Assembly (NCBI GenBank): GCA_015183035.1
Contig: JACZZP010000004.1
Location: 2,418,001 to 2,482,000 of the forward strand
Direction: 5' to 3'
Source of the DNA: Meloidogyne chitwoodi
Taxonomy: Eukaryota; Nematoda; Chromadorea; Rhabditida; Meloidogynidae
Length of the DNA stretch: 64,000 nucleotides
Both the position numbers and the translations under genes were made by a program. Position 1 is the stretch's first letter; the number at the start of each line of letters is the position of its first letter. The notes under the pieces are model-generated. The model had not been told where the DNA came from and ran no database searches. It worked only from the letters and a program-made list of their open reading frames with translations. Of the stretch, positions 19,868-34,420 are shown in pieces.

Positions 19868-20616
19868 TTATTTTCCATTATCTTTTAATTCTTCCAAATT
19901 AATTACACAATTATTCTCATTCTCTGGTTCTACAACTAATAATAATTCATTTCCAGTTTCTTCTAATAGTTTGTCTATAAAAGTGTTAAAATTTCCTGTT
20001 ATTCTTGTTGGAGCATCAAGTTTAGAGTCCAAATTATAGTAGATGTTGTTTATTGACAATACAGCAAACTAGAGAAAATTAATAAATTTTTTAAACTATT
20101 AAATATTCCAGGGAAGGGTTCCTGAATTAAAAAAAAAACAAAAAATACCCAATGTCTGCCTTTGAAGAACGGCAAAAGAGTGAAGGGTTGCGAAGGTATA
20201 TTAAATATATAGGCATAAATCAATTCGTGTTTAATTCGAGATGCTGGTCTTAAATTGAAAAAAAATAAATTAATTAATTTAAAAAAATACAATCTTTTGT
20301 CAAAATAACGTCCAGCAAAGTCTCTAGATTGTAAGGCAATGAGTAAAATATTAGCATCATAATTTCCTAGCCCAATCCATGAGCGATGAGGATTAAAACA
20401 TGTGCGAACATCGAGTCTAAAATTCTTTTAATTTTCAAATTTGTTTAAAAAATTCTTTAAAAACCTTTCACAAATTTCATCAAGTTCTTGTTGACTAAAC
20501 TCCCTTCTCTGAAAAAGATTATTTAAGGCGTGAAGCAAGCAAAGTTGTTTTCTTTGTTTTTCGTGATAAATTGGTTGTTCTTTTGAAGATGAACAAGTTT
20601 GATAATTTTGCTTCAT
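19868..20616 (-). CDS. Josephin-domain deubiquitinase (JOSD1/2-like)
   Basis: Cysteine protease that removes ubiquitin (family knowledge). Seen in order: PIYHEKQRKQLCLLHALNNL with the catalytic Cys in QLC, FSQQELDEICERF, SWIGLGNYDANILLIAL, GRHW with the catalytic His, and IYYNLDSKLDAP with the third active-site position. Exons: 20616 to about 20467, 20415-20294, about 20246-20142, 20089-19868. It is a stand-alone Josephin domain of about 190 residues, without the ubiquitin-interacting motifs of ataxin-3, which fits the small JOSD class. ATG at 20616 is the first in frame. Divergent from rps-9. Confidence 0.9.
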
Positions 20617-21064
20617 TTATAGAGAAACTTAAATCTGATGAAAAAAACAAAATTAGAAATAAAAAATGAAGAATAACAAAAAAGAATTTACAATTATTTT
20701 AAAAAATCTTAAAATTAATGTTATTTTGAATTTTGAGACATTAGTAACCACTTTGAAATGCTTTGTACTAGTTAACATTTTTTACTCTTTATCATTCTTC
20801 TCTCTATTAATTTTATTTCTCTAACTTTTCTCTTCTTTTAAATAATTAAATGACATAAGAGTCTAATAAATAATTTTTTAATGAAAATATGAAATGGTGA
20901 CTCTTTGCTAGCCTATTTTTATCGTATCGCTTTTAAAGCAAATTTGTTAGGTTGATGAACAAACTTTTTTAAGGTTTATTAATTTTTCTATAGTTTTTGC
21001 TTAATTTTTGAATTGTTTTTATTTAATTTTTACCATTTTTTAAGAGATAAAGTTAAAATAAGAG
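20617..21064. promoter_or_regulatory. Divergent promoter region, Josephin / rps-9
   Basis: About 450 bases between opposite start codons. A TTTTTTAAG acceptor-like site lies about 20 bases before the rps-9 ATG and could be a spliced-leader acceptor. Nothing else is recognisable. Confidence 0.5.
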
Positions 21065-21819
<755 letters not shown>

Positions 21820-22985
21820 ATAATATCTTAAAAGGTTTTTAATTCAGTTGATAATTATGTGTTAAGTTGTTAAAAAAAAATTTGGATTTGAAAAAAAATG
21901 TTTTTTGTTGACTATTAAGGACTTTTATTTGAAGATTAAGTTATGATTATATTGACTTGAAAAAATAGGTATTTTTCCAGACTATTGAATACATACACCT
22001 CTACAATTTTAGAGTCTAAAAAGATTTTTTCGTTACTTGACCGAAATGTATTACATCTCTTTTTTATATTGCAAGAACCTTTCCCCCAATTCAGACAGAA
22101 GAATTTATTTTTTCAATTTTTCAGCACATTCTCTCGACTTTATATTTTTTTCAAGTCTTCGATCTTTTGGGTTAAATTTTCAATAATTTTATTTGTGTGC
22201 AGTTAGCTTTTAAAAGAGGCCTTAAAAATTCCTTTTAGGTACTTGAGTCTATAACCATCTTTTTTTTATCTTATTTTAGAAAAACAAAATATATTGAAAA
22301 AAGCTTGGGAAATGTACAAATATATTTTTATTATTTTAATAATTTTAGGGATTGCTTGAAATTCTTTATTTTTCCCTTCCAAACTGAAGAGTTCTTTTTT
22401 GTTATTTTTTATAAATTTTTATTGGCCTAATTAGCATTGTTATTCTCTCTTAAAGTTAAACAAATGCTAACAAAAAAGGAATAAGTAAATAAAGAATAAA
22501 TAAATTCTTTTTTTTTTTGTTCTCACGAATATAGAAAATTTATAACTACGTTGTTATGGTTATATAGACTTTTTTTAAAAAGTCAAAAATTAATTTTTGG
22601 AATTTTTAAAGGATTGCAATTATTTTTTAAGAAAAATTTAAAATTTTAGGCAAACAATTTTTTTTTAATTTTGGGTTTATTTTTATTAAAAAGTCCTCTA
22701 AGCTTTCCCTAAGGCTATTCATAAAATATTTTTTAAGATAAAACTGACAATTAGTGTTTTATTGGGAGAAATATATTTTATTTTTTTGATATTTTTTTGT
22801 GCTAAAATTATTAGAATATTTTATAAGAGGAAAGAAAATTTAATCCATCTTTTTCATAAATAAAATTAAAAAAATAAGTGGTTAACAAGTATTTCACTAA
22901 TAAATAATTCCATAAGGATTAAATTTATATTATTTTTTTTTTTTAATATTTTTTTCAAGATTAAATTAAAAAATTAATTAATTAA
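21820..22985. other. Intergenic DNA, rps-9 to Rab gene
   Basis: About 1.17 kb of T-rich DNA holding the rps-9 3' region and the presumed Rab promoter. The 73-codon frame at 21985-22206 has no recognisable content. Nothing else supported. Confidence 0.5.
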
Positions 22986-24134
22986 ATGCGCTTGCCCACT
23001 GTTAAACAGGAAAGAAAAAATTCTTTATTTTGTGATGTTGACTGTAGCTTCACGGTTTTTTATAAATTAATTATAAAATTTTAATTTTTTTTTAAAGGTT
23101 ATGCTACTTGGGGATAGTTGTACAGGCAAAACTTGTATTTTAATTCGTTTCAAAGACAATACTTTCATGAACAAGTTAGTGTTTTTTATTTTTAAATATT
23201 TTTTTATTATTATTTAAAGCAATTTTATTTCAACTGTAGGCATTGATTATAGGGTATTTTTTAGTTTTTAAATTATTTTATTTTTTAGAATAAAATTGTT
23301 GAATTGGGCAGAAGAAGAGTAAAATTACAGGTTTATTTATTTTTTTAAATATATTAGCAAAATAAACTTGAAAAATATTAAACTTGGTCATATTTAATTA
23401 AACCTGAAAAGAAAGGTTTGTCAGATTATTTTACCCACTTAACCATACAGTCAATGGATAACTTTCTATTTTTTTTCAATAATTAAATATATTAAAAAAT
23501 GAAAATTTTCTTTTTTAATTAGGTTTGGGACACTGCAGGTCAAGAACGCTTTCGTAGCTTAACTGCTTCTTACTACAGAGATGCTGATGCTCTTCTACTA
23601 ATTTATGATGTAACTAATCGAGCAAGTTTTGAACATATAAGGGATTGGTTAGCTCAAGTTAGAGAATATGCAAAAGAAGAAGTTGTATTAACACTTGTTG
23701 GAAATAAAATAGATTTGGTAAATCAAAGGAAAGTTAAAGTTGATGAAGGACGACAACTTGCAAAGGTTTTTTTTAAATTGCTTCTTTTTTATGACAAATT
23801 TATTTTAAAAATAAAATGAAATTTTTTCTCGTCATAATTTTTTTAATTTTAATAATAGATATCCACTTTACATTTTTATAAAAAATAATCCTTTTAATCT
23901 CTCTCTTTTTAGGATTATGACATTCCTTTTATTGAGACAAGTGCAAAAACTGGCCAAAATGTAAGCGAAATGTTTTTTGACCTTACGACAAGGCTATTAA
24001 ATTCTATTGAGACTAATAAAGGAGAAAGTGATGAAAAGGAAAGAAAAGCATCAATTTTGGAATTGAGGGAAGAAAATAATGAAAGGCAAGGTTATTGGCG
24101 GTTTACAAATTGTTGTGGAGGAATAAATGTTTAA
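22986..24134 (+). CDS. rab-37: Rab GTPase, Rab26/Rab37 type
   Basis: Vesicle-traffic switch protein. Seen: P-loop GDSCTGKT, effector region NFISTVGIDYRNKI, WDTAGQERFRSLTASYYRDA, NKID, ETSAK. The FISTVGID and YYRDADALLLIYDVTN blocks are those of the Rab26/37 branch. Exons: 22986-23054, 23098-23174, then five more, ending in TAA at 24132-24134. The 23-codon first exon joins in phase to VMLLGDS. The usual Gly-Val before GKT is Cys-Thr here. The C-terminus is CCGGINV: the two prenylatable cysteines are followed by five residues, longer than the usual CC, CXC or CCXX endings. Rab26 versus Rab37 cannot be settled by eye. Confidence 0.88.
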
Positions 24135-24234
24135 AAAGAGAAAAATAAGGAGAGATATTAATAAACAATTTAAAATAAAAATAGATAGAGAATAAATTTT
24201 GTTTTTTATTTTATAAAATTGATACCTGTACTTG

Positions 24235-24690
24235 TACATAATTTGCATTTATCACCAAATTCAGGTATTGCTTTTGAGCATTCTGGTTTTTATGGGCATA
24301 GATTTATCCACGTCTTCAAATATGGGAGGATTAAGGCGAACCTCAAAAATAAAGAAAGATAATTTAAACAAAAAATAACCTTAATTCCAGCGTGCAAGAA
24401 AGAGACAAACAAGCTTTTTTGAACCTCTTTCTTTTAAAGTCGAATATATTTTCTCCCGCAAATTCTCTTCATTTTTAAATGTTGTAATCTCCATTCTTTG
24501 AGGAATTAAGGAAGAAAACCAAATAAATAACATTTGATCAAGTGTTGGTAATTGCCAAGAAATTTCTGTTGAAGGAAAAGTTGAAAATATTGACGAAGTT
24601 TAAGGCATAGAACGAGTGAAGGAATCAAAAATAAAGTGATGCTGATATTTAGTAGAAATTTCTGGTTCTTCAACTAGAAAAGCAGAAAAT
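24235..24690 (-). pseudogene. Broken minus-strand coding remnant, possibly thioredoxin-fold
   Basis: The minus strand keeps one frame over about 330 bases (VEEPEISTKYQHHFIFDS ... STEISWQLPTLDQMLF ... LKERGSKKLVCLFLARW). The frame is cut by an in-frame TAA near 24600 and another just after LARWN (about 24383). Beyond an apparent intron it reads RLNPPIFEDVDKSMP, and then shifts frame by one base to KPECSKAIPEFGDKCKLC. The phrase KLVCLFLARW...PIFEDVDKSMP faintly resembles a thioredoxin fold without its WCGPC site. Parent gene not recognised. It lies 100-500 bases downstream of the Rab gene, on the other strand. Confidence 0.45.
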
Positions 24691-27600
24691 AAAAAAACAA
24701 TTAAGCATAATGAAAAATTAGGTGCTTAATAAGCAGAAGAATGTTTAGAAAAGTAAAATAAAAAATAAAAAAATAGAAAAAAAATATAAACAAACCTTTG
24801 TAACGTTCACTTAATTTTTTCAAATATCACATCATTCGTTGAAACAATAATAGCTCCAAAAGATTAAATAAAACAGCCATGTTTTAGTAAAAATAATGTA
24901 ATAAATCTAAAAAGCAAAAATAAAATTAGTTTTACAAAAATAAAAATTTTGATAAAGATAAGTTTTCAACGTTGTTGATCACAAATATGGAAAAGATCAA
25001 CAGATTTAAAGTATTAAAAACGTGAATGTAGATCAAGTTTGAAAAAAAAAGAAGCCAAAATACCGTATAAGTATTGATTTTCTAAAATTCAAATTTTAGA
25101 CATTATGCCAAAAAGAAATAGTATAGTTAGTGTAATACATAGAAATAAACAGTGACTTTGATAAATCTCGAGATTTTTCGACGGAGATCTACGTGGGTGC
25201 ACCCTTGTTTTTTTATGTTTTTTTATATCTTTTTTATTCATTTTCATTCGTATTTTATCCTTATATGCTTGCGCACGCCAAAATTATAAAGAAAAGTTTA
25301 AAATTTGTTTAAAAAGTTATTATTTTTACCGAATTATAGGAAATCGTCAACTGGACAGCTGCTGGTATGAATGGCTTTTTTGATTGGTTTTTGAACTCAG
25401 AACACAACTTGAACTTTTTCAGGCACACTCAACGCAAGGAGCAGTGTTCTTCCTGAATGAATGTGCAGCAATGTCAACAGGTTTCTCTTTTACTTTTTCT
25501 TCGTCCATTCACTTTTATTTTTAAGCTTTGATGCTACACCGATGTGAGGTTTGAACATTGTTTCAGGATCAAATTGTACTTTTTGGTTTTAGTGCGCGAC
25601 TCCAGAAATGGCAATGTACAAGGGAGCCCTGTTTGTGATGTGGTTATTTTTTTATTTTTATAAATGGTTAAGTAAGTGGGAGGGGGTAGGATTTTTTAAA
25701 GATGTCGTCTACGGCACTGTGGACGTCGACTACATGATGGACATCAGCTACATGATGGACGTCAAGCACTACGACTGGTTCTTTTTATTAAACTTTTTTA
25801 GTACATATTAATAAAATTTAGAACGTCTACATGCACTGGAGCTGTTCTTCATCTTCACTGGAAAGTGTCGCCAGGTTTAATTTTAATATTTTGTTCAAAT
25901 AATCGTTCTTTTCTAGATCGTCTACGTAAGCTGGATCAGTGTTCTTCATGTTCAATATGTTCACTGGAGCCTTGTTCTTCGAGGAGCTCTGTTCGTGATT
26001 GGAGGCCATGGGTGTGGTTATTTTTTTATTATTTATTTTTTAAAATGGTAGTTAAGTAAGTGGGAGGGGGATAGGTTTTTTAAAGCAAGGTGACCGACTC
26101 CGGCACTGTATGAGCACTGGAACAATTGGCGCCCTGGACTTCATTCAACATCTTGCTGTGACTTGCTTTGGTATGAAATTATTTTTTTTTTTGAAAAATT
26201 GCGCCAAAAGTTTTAACAAAGCGCTCGCGCCCCTTCACATTTTTCTTGTTTGTATTTATTTTTTGTCCTTGTCCATGTCTTTTTGTCTCTTATATTTTTT
26301 CATCTTTTCACTTTAAATTTTTTAAAACTTTTAAGCATTTAGTAGTGATCTGCATGATGGATGATTGTGAGATGGAACTTTTGGATCTTTTAGGTTTTGA
26401 AATTGTTTAAGGCTTTAGATGATTCGGTAAATTTAAGTAAATTTTCAGGTAGTAAAAATTAGGACAGAATCGTCATGCCAGTTTTCAGTTTAAAATTTTA
26501 AATTTTGGCATTCTGTTTATATTTTTCTTTTCAAACAATTTAGAGAAATAGTTAAGTGTTAGAGAAGAAAAGTCATCTTTTTATTTTTCTTAAAAGGAAT
26601 ATTTGAGTATTTGCTTCTTTGTTCACTTTCTTTTGTGTAACCGTTTTTCATTTTTTTAAGATCATTTTACGTGTTTTTTACCATTGTTTTTACAAAAACT
26701 AATTTTATTTTTGCTTTTTAGATTTATTACATTCTTTTTACCAAAACATGAATGTTTTATTTAACTTTTTGGAAATATTATTATTAGAGGAATTCTCTCC
26801 TTTTTTCTTCTTTTTTTAGATTGATTATTAAAATTTTGAGAAAAAAATTCAATTTGTTTGTGTGTTCAGCCGTATGGAACATTAATAATACTTTTATTTT
26901 CAGTGTTTAGAGGTTTATGTGTTTCTTCTTATTTTTTATATTCTCTCAATTTTTCTTTTAGGCCAAGCAACAAGCCTGTTTTGGTTCTCTCACTTTCACG
27001 TAAAATGAATGTAAAAAAAGGTTGTGTCACCTAATGTGTCCTACGCGCAAATTGAAGGCTCATTCATTTCACTTATACCTTCTCTTCATTTTTTGAGTTT
27101 GCTAATTCGTTTTTATTGCTTCTATCTTATTGCATGACAGCTCTTTAAAAATCTGTTTTAATCACGGTTTCTTTTTTTATTTAAATATTAGCTTTCTCCT
27201 ACTAAACTTGCATTTCTTAAACCTTTTTTTCATTTTACTTATTTTAAACTTGAAAGAATTTGTAAAATTACGCCCTTACACCACTTCTTCTCTTTTGCCA
27301 TCTTTACTTTCTTTTTTTTTTTAATATTTTCTTTTGATGGCATACATACGTGTAAGTCGCACTTATTCTTCTCTTTTTTTCCACATTAATGGCACATGCC
27401 TACTCTCTTTTAGTAAAAAATAAAAAAGGTGTATGTGTCTCATCTCTAAGGGCACTCGTTTCATTTTACCCCATTTTTTCATCTGTCACCCGTAATAAAT
27501 CCCAAAAGAAAAATATAAAAAAAAGAGGAGGACGGAAATATATGGAATAGAACATTTTTGACAATAAATAACAAAATAGTAAATAGTAAAGTAAAAATAT

Positions 27601-28185
27601 ATTTATAATATTTTTGAATTTTTTTCATTTTTTGTATTCCCTCATTTTTTATATTTTTTTACGCAATAAATTTCTGAGATTTTAAGTTTAATAAAAAAAA
27701 TTAAGTTTAGTTTTATAAAAAAATTAATTTAATTTTTTTAAATAAAATTCTGCCAAAAAATGGGAATTTTTAACTGGTCATTTCTTTCAAAAATTTTTTT
27801 TTAATTTTTCTTTTTGGGAAAAGCTAAATTTAATTTTCAATGCATTCTTAAGTATACTTTAAGGCAATCGTGTCTCTCTTTAAAATAAGAAATAACCCCT
27901 AATTTTGTACAAAAAAAGTAAAGAAAAGCCAAATTTTTTTTTAAAGTATATTACTCTAATTTAATATAAAAAAAGAAATCCTTTTCTTCTTTTTTTAATT
28001 TAGTCAATAAAAAATAAATTTATCCAAATAAATATGACTAAAAATCACTTTAATTGAGATGGTTTTTCAATTTTAAAATTAATTTTAAAATTTTTTTCAG
28101 CTTAAAAAACAATTTTTCTCAAACACATTGTCCTTCCAAAATATTAAATTTTTGGAAGAGAGTTTTTATAAAATAATTTATCTAC
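24691..28185. other. Gene-poor region upstream of the SAXO-like gene
   Basis: About 3.5 kb with no recognisable exon. It is less A/T-biased than most intergenic DNA here, notably at 25150-26120, which holds the duplicated segments listed next. The short open frames at 25608-25811, 25827-26059 and 26110-26316 follow the repeats and show no family signature. The final part (26400-28185) is T-rich and probably includes the SAXO-like gene promoter. Confidence 0.45.
25630..26110. repeat. Duplicated segment with internal short repeats
   Basis: About 25630-25720 and 26008-26110 share GTGGTTATTTTTTTAT, then AAGTAAGTGGGAGGGGG, a TTTTTTAAAG run, and CGGCACTG. Between them, ACATGATGGACxTCA units recur (25730-25765) and TGTTCTTCATxTTCA-type units recur in 25840-25990. 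This is a nested local duplication. Confidence 0.65.
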
Positions 28186-30682
28186 ATGGTAACAACTAAA
28201 CATGGTCCTCAATGCGTTTGTGAAATTTGTACATGCGGGTTTATTTTTTTTTTAATTTTATTTATTTTTAAATATATTTTAAGTCGACATCAATGCCCTT
28301 TAAATCGTTCATCTGGTTTTTCTGCTGCTTCTTTTGGAGGAGGAGGACAAAATAATAATGAAAATGGTCATTTTTATAGAAAAGAATTTGCTACAACTGC
28401 CAATGTTAGTGAAAGGGCAAAACCAGTACTTCCACATTCTGAAATGACATTTGACCGCACAACAGTAAGTGAATAAATATTTTTATATTTTAAAGATATT
28501 TTAATATTTTTTTCAACTCAAAAAAAAATTAAATTTTTTTAATTGATTTTTGTAAAATAAAAATTTTCTCTAAAATTTTTATATTAGCTTTTTAAGTCTC
28601 AATTTTAATGCTATTTTATTACTAAAAATTTTTATTATTTGTCGCCTATCTTTTTTTTAATTCTCTTTTTTTTTGGAGGAGAGAAATTTTCTTGTTGCTA
28701 AGTGAAAAAAAATACCAACATTTTTAAGACATTTTTATAAAAAATTTTGTTGTTGTTGTTTTTCACATATTTGTTGGCACTTGTTGGTACTATAAATTAA
28801 AAAAAAATAATAATTTCTTTTTTTTTTTAATTTTTATTTTCTCATTTATTTTTATTTTATAGCCATTTGTTACTCCTTCAAAGGGAGAATTATTATTAGA
28901 TCAAAAAGCATTAACAGAAGCACGTAATCAACGTTTTGTAACTTCTGCTGCATTTCGTAAACGTGGGCAAAATTCTCAAATTCAATTAGCACCTGAAAAT
29001 AATAATAATCAACAACAACAGCAAATGCTTCGAAGTACTTATAGAGAAGAAAGTGAACGTGCTTTACAAAATGGAGGTTTCTTTTAATTTATAAAAATTT
29101 TAGAATATTCTTTTCAGTACAACAGCGTGTTCGACCAAATCGTCCAACAGCTACGACACCATTTTTTGAAGGAAATGATGCTAATAATAATGTTATGAGA
29201 CAAACAGTAAATCAAAGTGAATATGCACCACCAAAACATTATGAAAGAGTTGAAGCTGTTAGGCCTAAAACTTCGGAACTTTGGAAGGTTTTTTTTCTCT
29301 TTTTAAAAATTTATTTTCCTTTAAAACTTAGAATAATACAAATGGTACAACAACATCAATTGAAAAAAGTGGTGTAAATGCAGAATATGGGCGAGGGGGT
29401 GGTAAAGGTGAACGTTCAGTAGCAACTCGACCTCGAGAATCAAATATTCTTCGTGGTGAAGGACCTTTTCATGTTGAAACAAATCAACGGACAGAATATG
29501 GGCCAAAACGAGGAGATAGATTTGAGACGAAAAGACCTGTTGAGAATGAAATTTGGAAGGTTTTTTGTTTTTTTTTTGTAATTAAAAATTTTTTTATTTT
29601 TTTAAAGAATGAAGGCCCTAATGAACACACAACCGTTAATCGAAGCGAATTCCGTGGAGGTCGCGGGGGTCGTTATGAAACACGAAAACCTCCAGATTCA
29701 GACATTTTTTTAAGAGCACAAGGTCCTTTTGAGTCTCTTAGTGTTGCGCACAGTGAATATGCACAAAGAGGTCCAGGGGAACGTTTTGAAAGCCGAAAAC
29801 AAGGAGAAAATGAAGAAATTTGGCGTAATGATGGTAGAATGGCTGTCGAAGGTTCTGTTAGCAAAAATGATTATCGAGAAGGAAAAAGAGGTGATCGACA
29901 TCCAATGCGACGTCCAAAAGATACGGAAATGTTTGATGTAATTTTTTTCTTTAATTTTATTTTTTAATTAAAAAGAAAAAGAAAAGTGTTTTTTTCGCTA
30001 ACCTTCACCCCTTGGGTTTGAGACATTTAAAATTATTATTATTTATAATATATTACAGCGTAGCGGCCCTATTGGAGCTGAAAGAACAATTAACGCAACT
30101 GAATATTCCCACACACGTGGTGAACGTGCTGAGCGAAAAGTGCCACAACCTTCTGATGTGTTTTTACCACCTCCAGGTTCAGAATTTGCACCAGAAAGTA
30201 CCGTTACTAGAGAGCATTATGGACATAAAGAATTGGTTGAACGAGCTCATCCGGTACCTCGGCGATCAGAGTTTGTATTGTCAGGACCAGAAGGTTTTAA
30301 AAAGAGAATTATAAAAATAAAACTAATATGTATTTTCTCTTTTTCTTTAACAGAATCGTTTAATAAAAATACCAATTATAACGATAATTTTGGACAAATT
30401 CCTTCAGACAGTTATGTTTCTCGTCCGACAGCAATTCGTCCATCTACAGCATTAAAATTACAAGGTGATAGAGAATTCAAAAGTGGATATGAATCTGAAT
30501 TTACAAATAAATCATCAATTAATGGACCATGCCCAGCTGGAGAATTAGTAGAAACATTGAAAGGACACGCATGCAAAAATGAAGAAAATGGGAATCATAG
30601 AGATACAAACAATTTTCACTTCCATTCTGTGAATAAAGGGCATCATATGTATAGATCAAAAGAAAATTTGGCAGAGTCTTGA
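28186..30682 (+). CDS. SAXO/FAM154-like microtubule-stabilising protein
   Basis: Seen: the N-terminus CVCEICTCGRHQCP, spliced across the first intron (exon 1 is 28186-28238), is the cysteine signature of SAXO proteins. The rest is an array of loosely repeated units of about 35-45 residues with SEY / SEF, ERxExxRP and E(I/L)W (for example RTEYGPKRGDRFETKRP, RSEFRGGRGGRYETRKP, HSEYAQRGPGERFESRK). Such units match the microtubule-binding Mn repeats of the family. About 9 exons, roughly 600 residues, TGA at 30680-30682. Known SAXO proteins stabilise cilium and centriole microtubules. Nematodes have only non-motile sensory cilia, so the role could be in sensory endings or neuronal microtubules (inference). 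A Cys-tipped orphan repeat protein is the weaker alternative. Confidence 0.8.
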
Positions 30683-31120
30683 GAAAGAAAAGTTGAGAGA
30701 GTTAATTAGGGAGAGCAAAGAAAAAAAGAAAATTGAGATATTATTTAGGCATTTTGTTTATTTTTTCATATTTTTATTCAAAACACCAATAATGTTGAAA
30801 TTTTACAAAATGCCAATAGACAAAATGGTATTAATTTTCATTTTCGTCACTTTGTTTTTAAAACATTTTTATGAGTTCTGTTTGCATTTTTAAAATTTTT
30901 TAATAAGTTTCTTTTTATTTCTTTTATTTTTTTAATAATATAGTCTTTTGTAATTTATATACTAGTCAATTTTTTTTAAAAAATCAAATTTTCTACTTTT
31001 TTAATAACTTTTTTTTCCCATTAACTGTGAGAATTTTTCTTTTTTATTTTATACTTTTTAAAAATAAAACATTAAAAAATTTTTTTATTGATTTTAATTT
31101 AGATAGCTATTTTATATAAG
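30683..31120. other. Short spacer, SAXO-like to NDUFS8
   Basis: About 440 bases between two same-strand genes. A TTTTAATTTAG acceptor-like site lies about 18 bases before the NDUFS8 ATG. This leaves open an operon with trans-splicing, or just a compact promoter. Confidence 0.45.
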
Positions 31121-32185
<1,065 letters not shown>

Positions 32186-32778
32186 ATTAAATATTCTTCT
32201 TTTTTTTTTGATATGTATTCAGACATATTTTAGGTTTTAAAAAGTATAAAAATTAATTTTATCTTTTTTTAAAAACGAAGATTTTTTTTATCTAAAATAA
32301 TTTATTTGTTGTATCTTTTGATGATTTAAATAATTGTTTTATTTTTTAAATAAATTTGAAAAATTTATTTTAAAATCAATAATTGTGAGAAAGTAACAAG
32401 GTTTTTTTTTCATTTTTAATTAATTAATATTTGAATGTTTTTTAGACTTTTCAAGTGCTTTTCTTAATTGTAATAAGTGTTTGGACGTATAAGACTAATT
32501 CTCTCGTGTAAACCTCAGTTCGAAAATCAGATCAGGTTTAAATTTGTTTATTTATAAAATAGGTAATTAATTATTTAAATTAACAATATTTGACCTTCTT
32601 TAAAAAATTTCTTTTTTTTTTTAATTTCTTATAAAAACCTAAAATTAGAAAAATAGGTGAAAATTTAATTGTTGCTAAATTCCTATTTCTTTTGTTTTTA
32701 CCATTTTTTCTTTTTAATTAAATGTATTTTTGTATATCTCTAATACTCCTTTTATTTAATTTCATTTAAAATGCCCCG

Positions 32779-32814
32779 CTCTTTTGGAAAATTATTTTTA
32801 ATTTTCCAAAAGAG
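32779..32814. repeat. Perfect 15-bp hairpin
   Basis: CTCTTTTGGAAAATT (32779-32793) and AATTTTCCAAAAGAG (32800-32814) are exact complements around a 6-base loop. It is about 600 bases downstream of NDUFS8, so a role as its terminator is unlikely. Confidence 0.85.
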
Positions 32815-34344
32815 ATTTTGCTTTATTTATTTTTTTTTAGATTTTTTATTAACATAAGTATGTTTAGAAAAATTTTTGATTAAAAATGTTTTGTAAAAAT
32901 TAAAAAATATATATTTTCTTAAAATTTTTATATTAATATTTCACTCCTAAATTCTGGATTTATTTAAAAAATAAAAGTTTTTTAAATTATTTTTTTTTCA
33001 ATATTCCTAAATCTCTTCCAACTAATTTTTTTTATTTTTTTTTTAACATTTTTATTTTTGTAATTAAAAAAATTATAATTATTTTATTTGTTCAATGTGT
33101 TCTTTTCTTTCTTTTTTTCCCCAAAGCACACACATACCTCTCTATCTATTATTTATTTATATTTATTAAATTTAAAAAATATATATTTTTTTTACTAGAC
33201 TCGAGGAAAGACTGAAAAAAAAGTAGGGGAAAAAATAAGAAAAAACTGACGACGACGATGAGCGGGAAAAAAAGACGAAGAAGAAATTATTCTTCTTCTC
33301 TCTCTTTATTGATCAACATTTAAAAAAAAATTTTTTTTTGAGCATGAAAAAAAAGAAAAAAACAGGTTTATTTTTTTTAATGATTTTAATAAATTTGAAA
33401 CACAAATTAATTTAAAAAAGAAAATGTTTTTTATATTTTTTTTTAAATTCTGGAATATATTTAAATTTTTATGAACTATTTCAAAACATTTATTTTTACA
33501 ATTCCTTTCTATAACCTTAAAAAAAATTTAAATTTATTTAAAATCATTAAAAAAAATTAAAATGTTGATCTTTAGGGTGTAGCATTTTTAAAAATAAATA
33601 AAGATAAGCAAGCAAGCATTTTTACTCTTCTTCTCTCTTCTTCTTTTTTTTAGGGGGAAGCTATAGCAGTAGTAATAGAAAAAAATATATTTTAGCAGTG
33701 CTTGGTATTACAAATGTAATAATAATAATAAAATGGAGAAAAATAAAAAAGAAATAAATATTTTTTATTTTTATTTCTTCTTTTGCTCTATTGACATTTT
33801 CGCATTTTTCTAAATAAAAAAAATATTTTATTTTTTCCTTCTTTTTTTTTAAAGTATATTAAATAGCCATCAATAAATTAAAAAAAATAAAATTATTTTT
33901 TTTATTTTATTTTAATTTGTATTAATTATTTTCTATTTAATACATTCTAAAAAAAATTATATTTTATTTAAACTTTTCTTTTTTTTTATATTCAAAAAAA
34001 AACTTCCCTTCTCTTACCCCTCTCCCCCCTTTTAAAAAAAAAATTAAAATTATAAAAAAATATATATTAATATTTTTATAAAATTTTTCTTATTTTTCAT
34101 TTGATTATTTGCTTTTATAAATTAAAAAAAAACAAAAAATATCAACACATTTTGTTTTTATTATTTATAGGAGAATATTTATTTATTTTTGTCGTCATTT
34201 TCTTTTATATATTATTAATTTTTTTTTAATATTAATTTATCTTTTTGGTAGTTTTTAACTTTAGGCAAAAAAAATTTGTCTAAAAAATTATTTTTAGACA
34301 ATATGCGATTATTTGAGTATTTTCTCTTAAATTAAAAAATATAT

Positions 34345-34420
34345 CCATCACTTAGTTTCGATCTTTTTACCCTATTCCAGTAAATCTAGAGACTTCACCA
34401 CTAGACCAAACACTTTTCAA
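34345..34420 (-). pseudogene. Decayed tRNA-like element
   Basis: On the minus strand: A-box TGGTCTAGTGG, as in the element at 36848, and an eroded B-box GATCGAAAC. No full cloverleaf. Confidence 0.45.

Noticed and set aside
21985..22206. 73-codon plus-strand frame after rps-9
   Set aside because: Phe/Leu-rich and T-driven; no splice or family support.
32466..32540. Another possible tRNA-like stretch with CAGTTCGAAAATC
   Set aside because: B-box-like only; no A-box.
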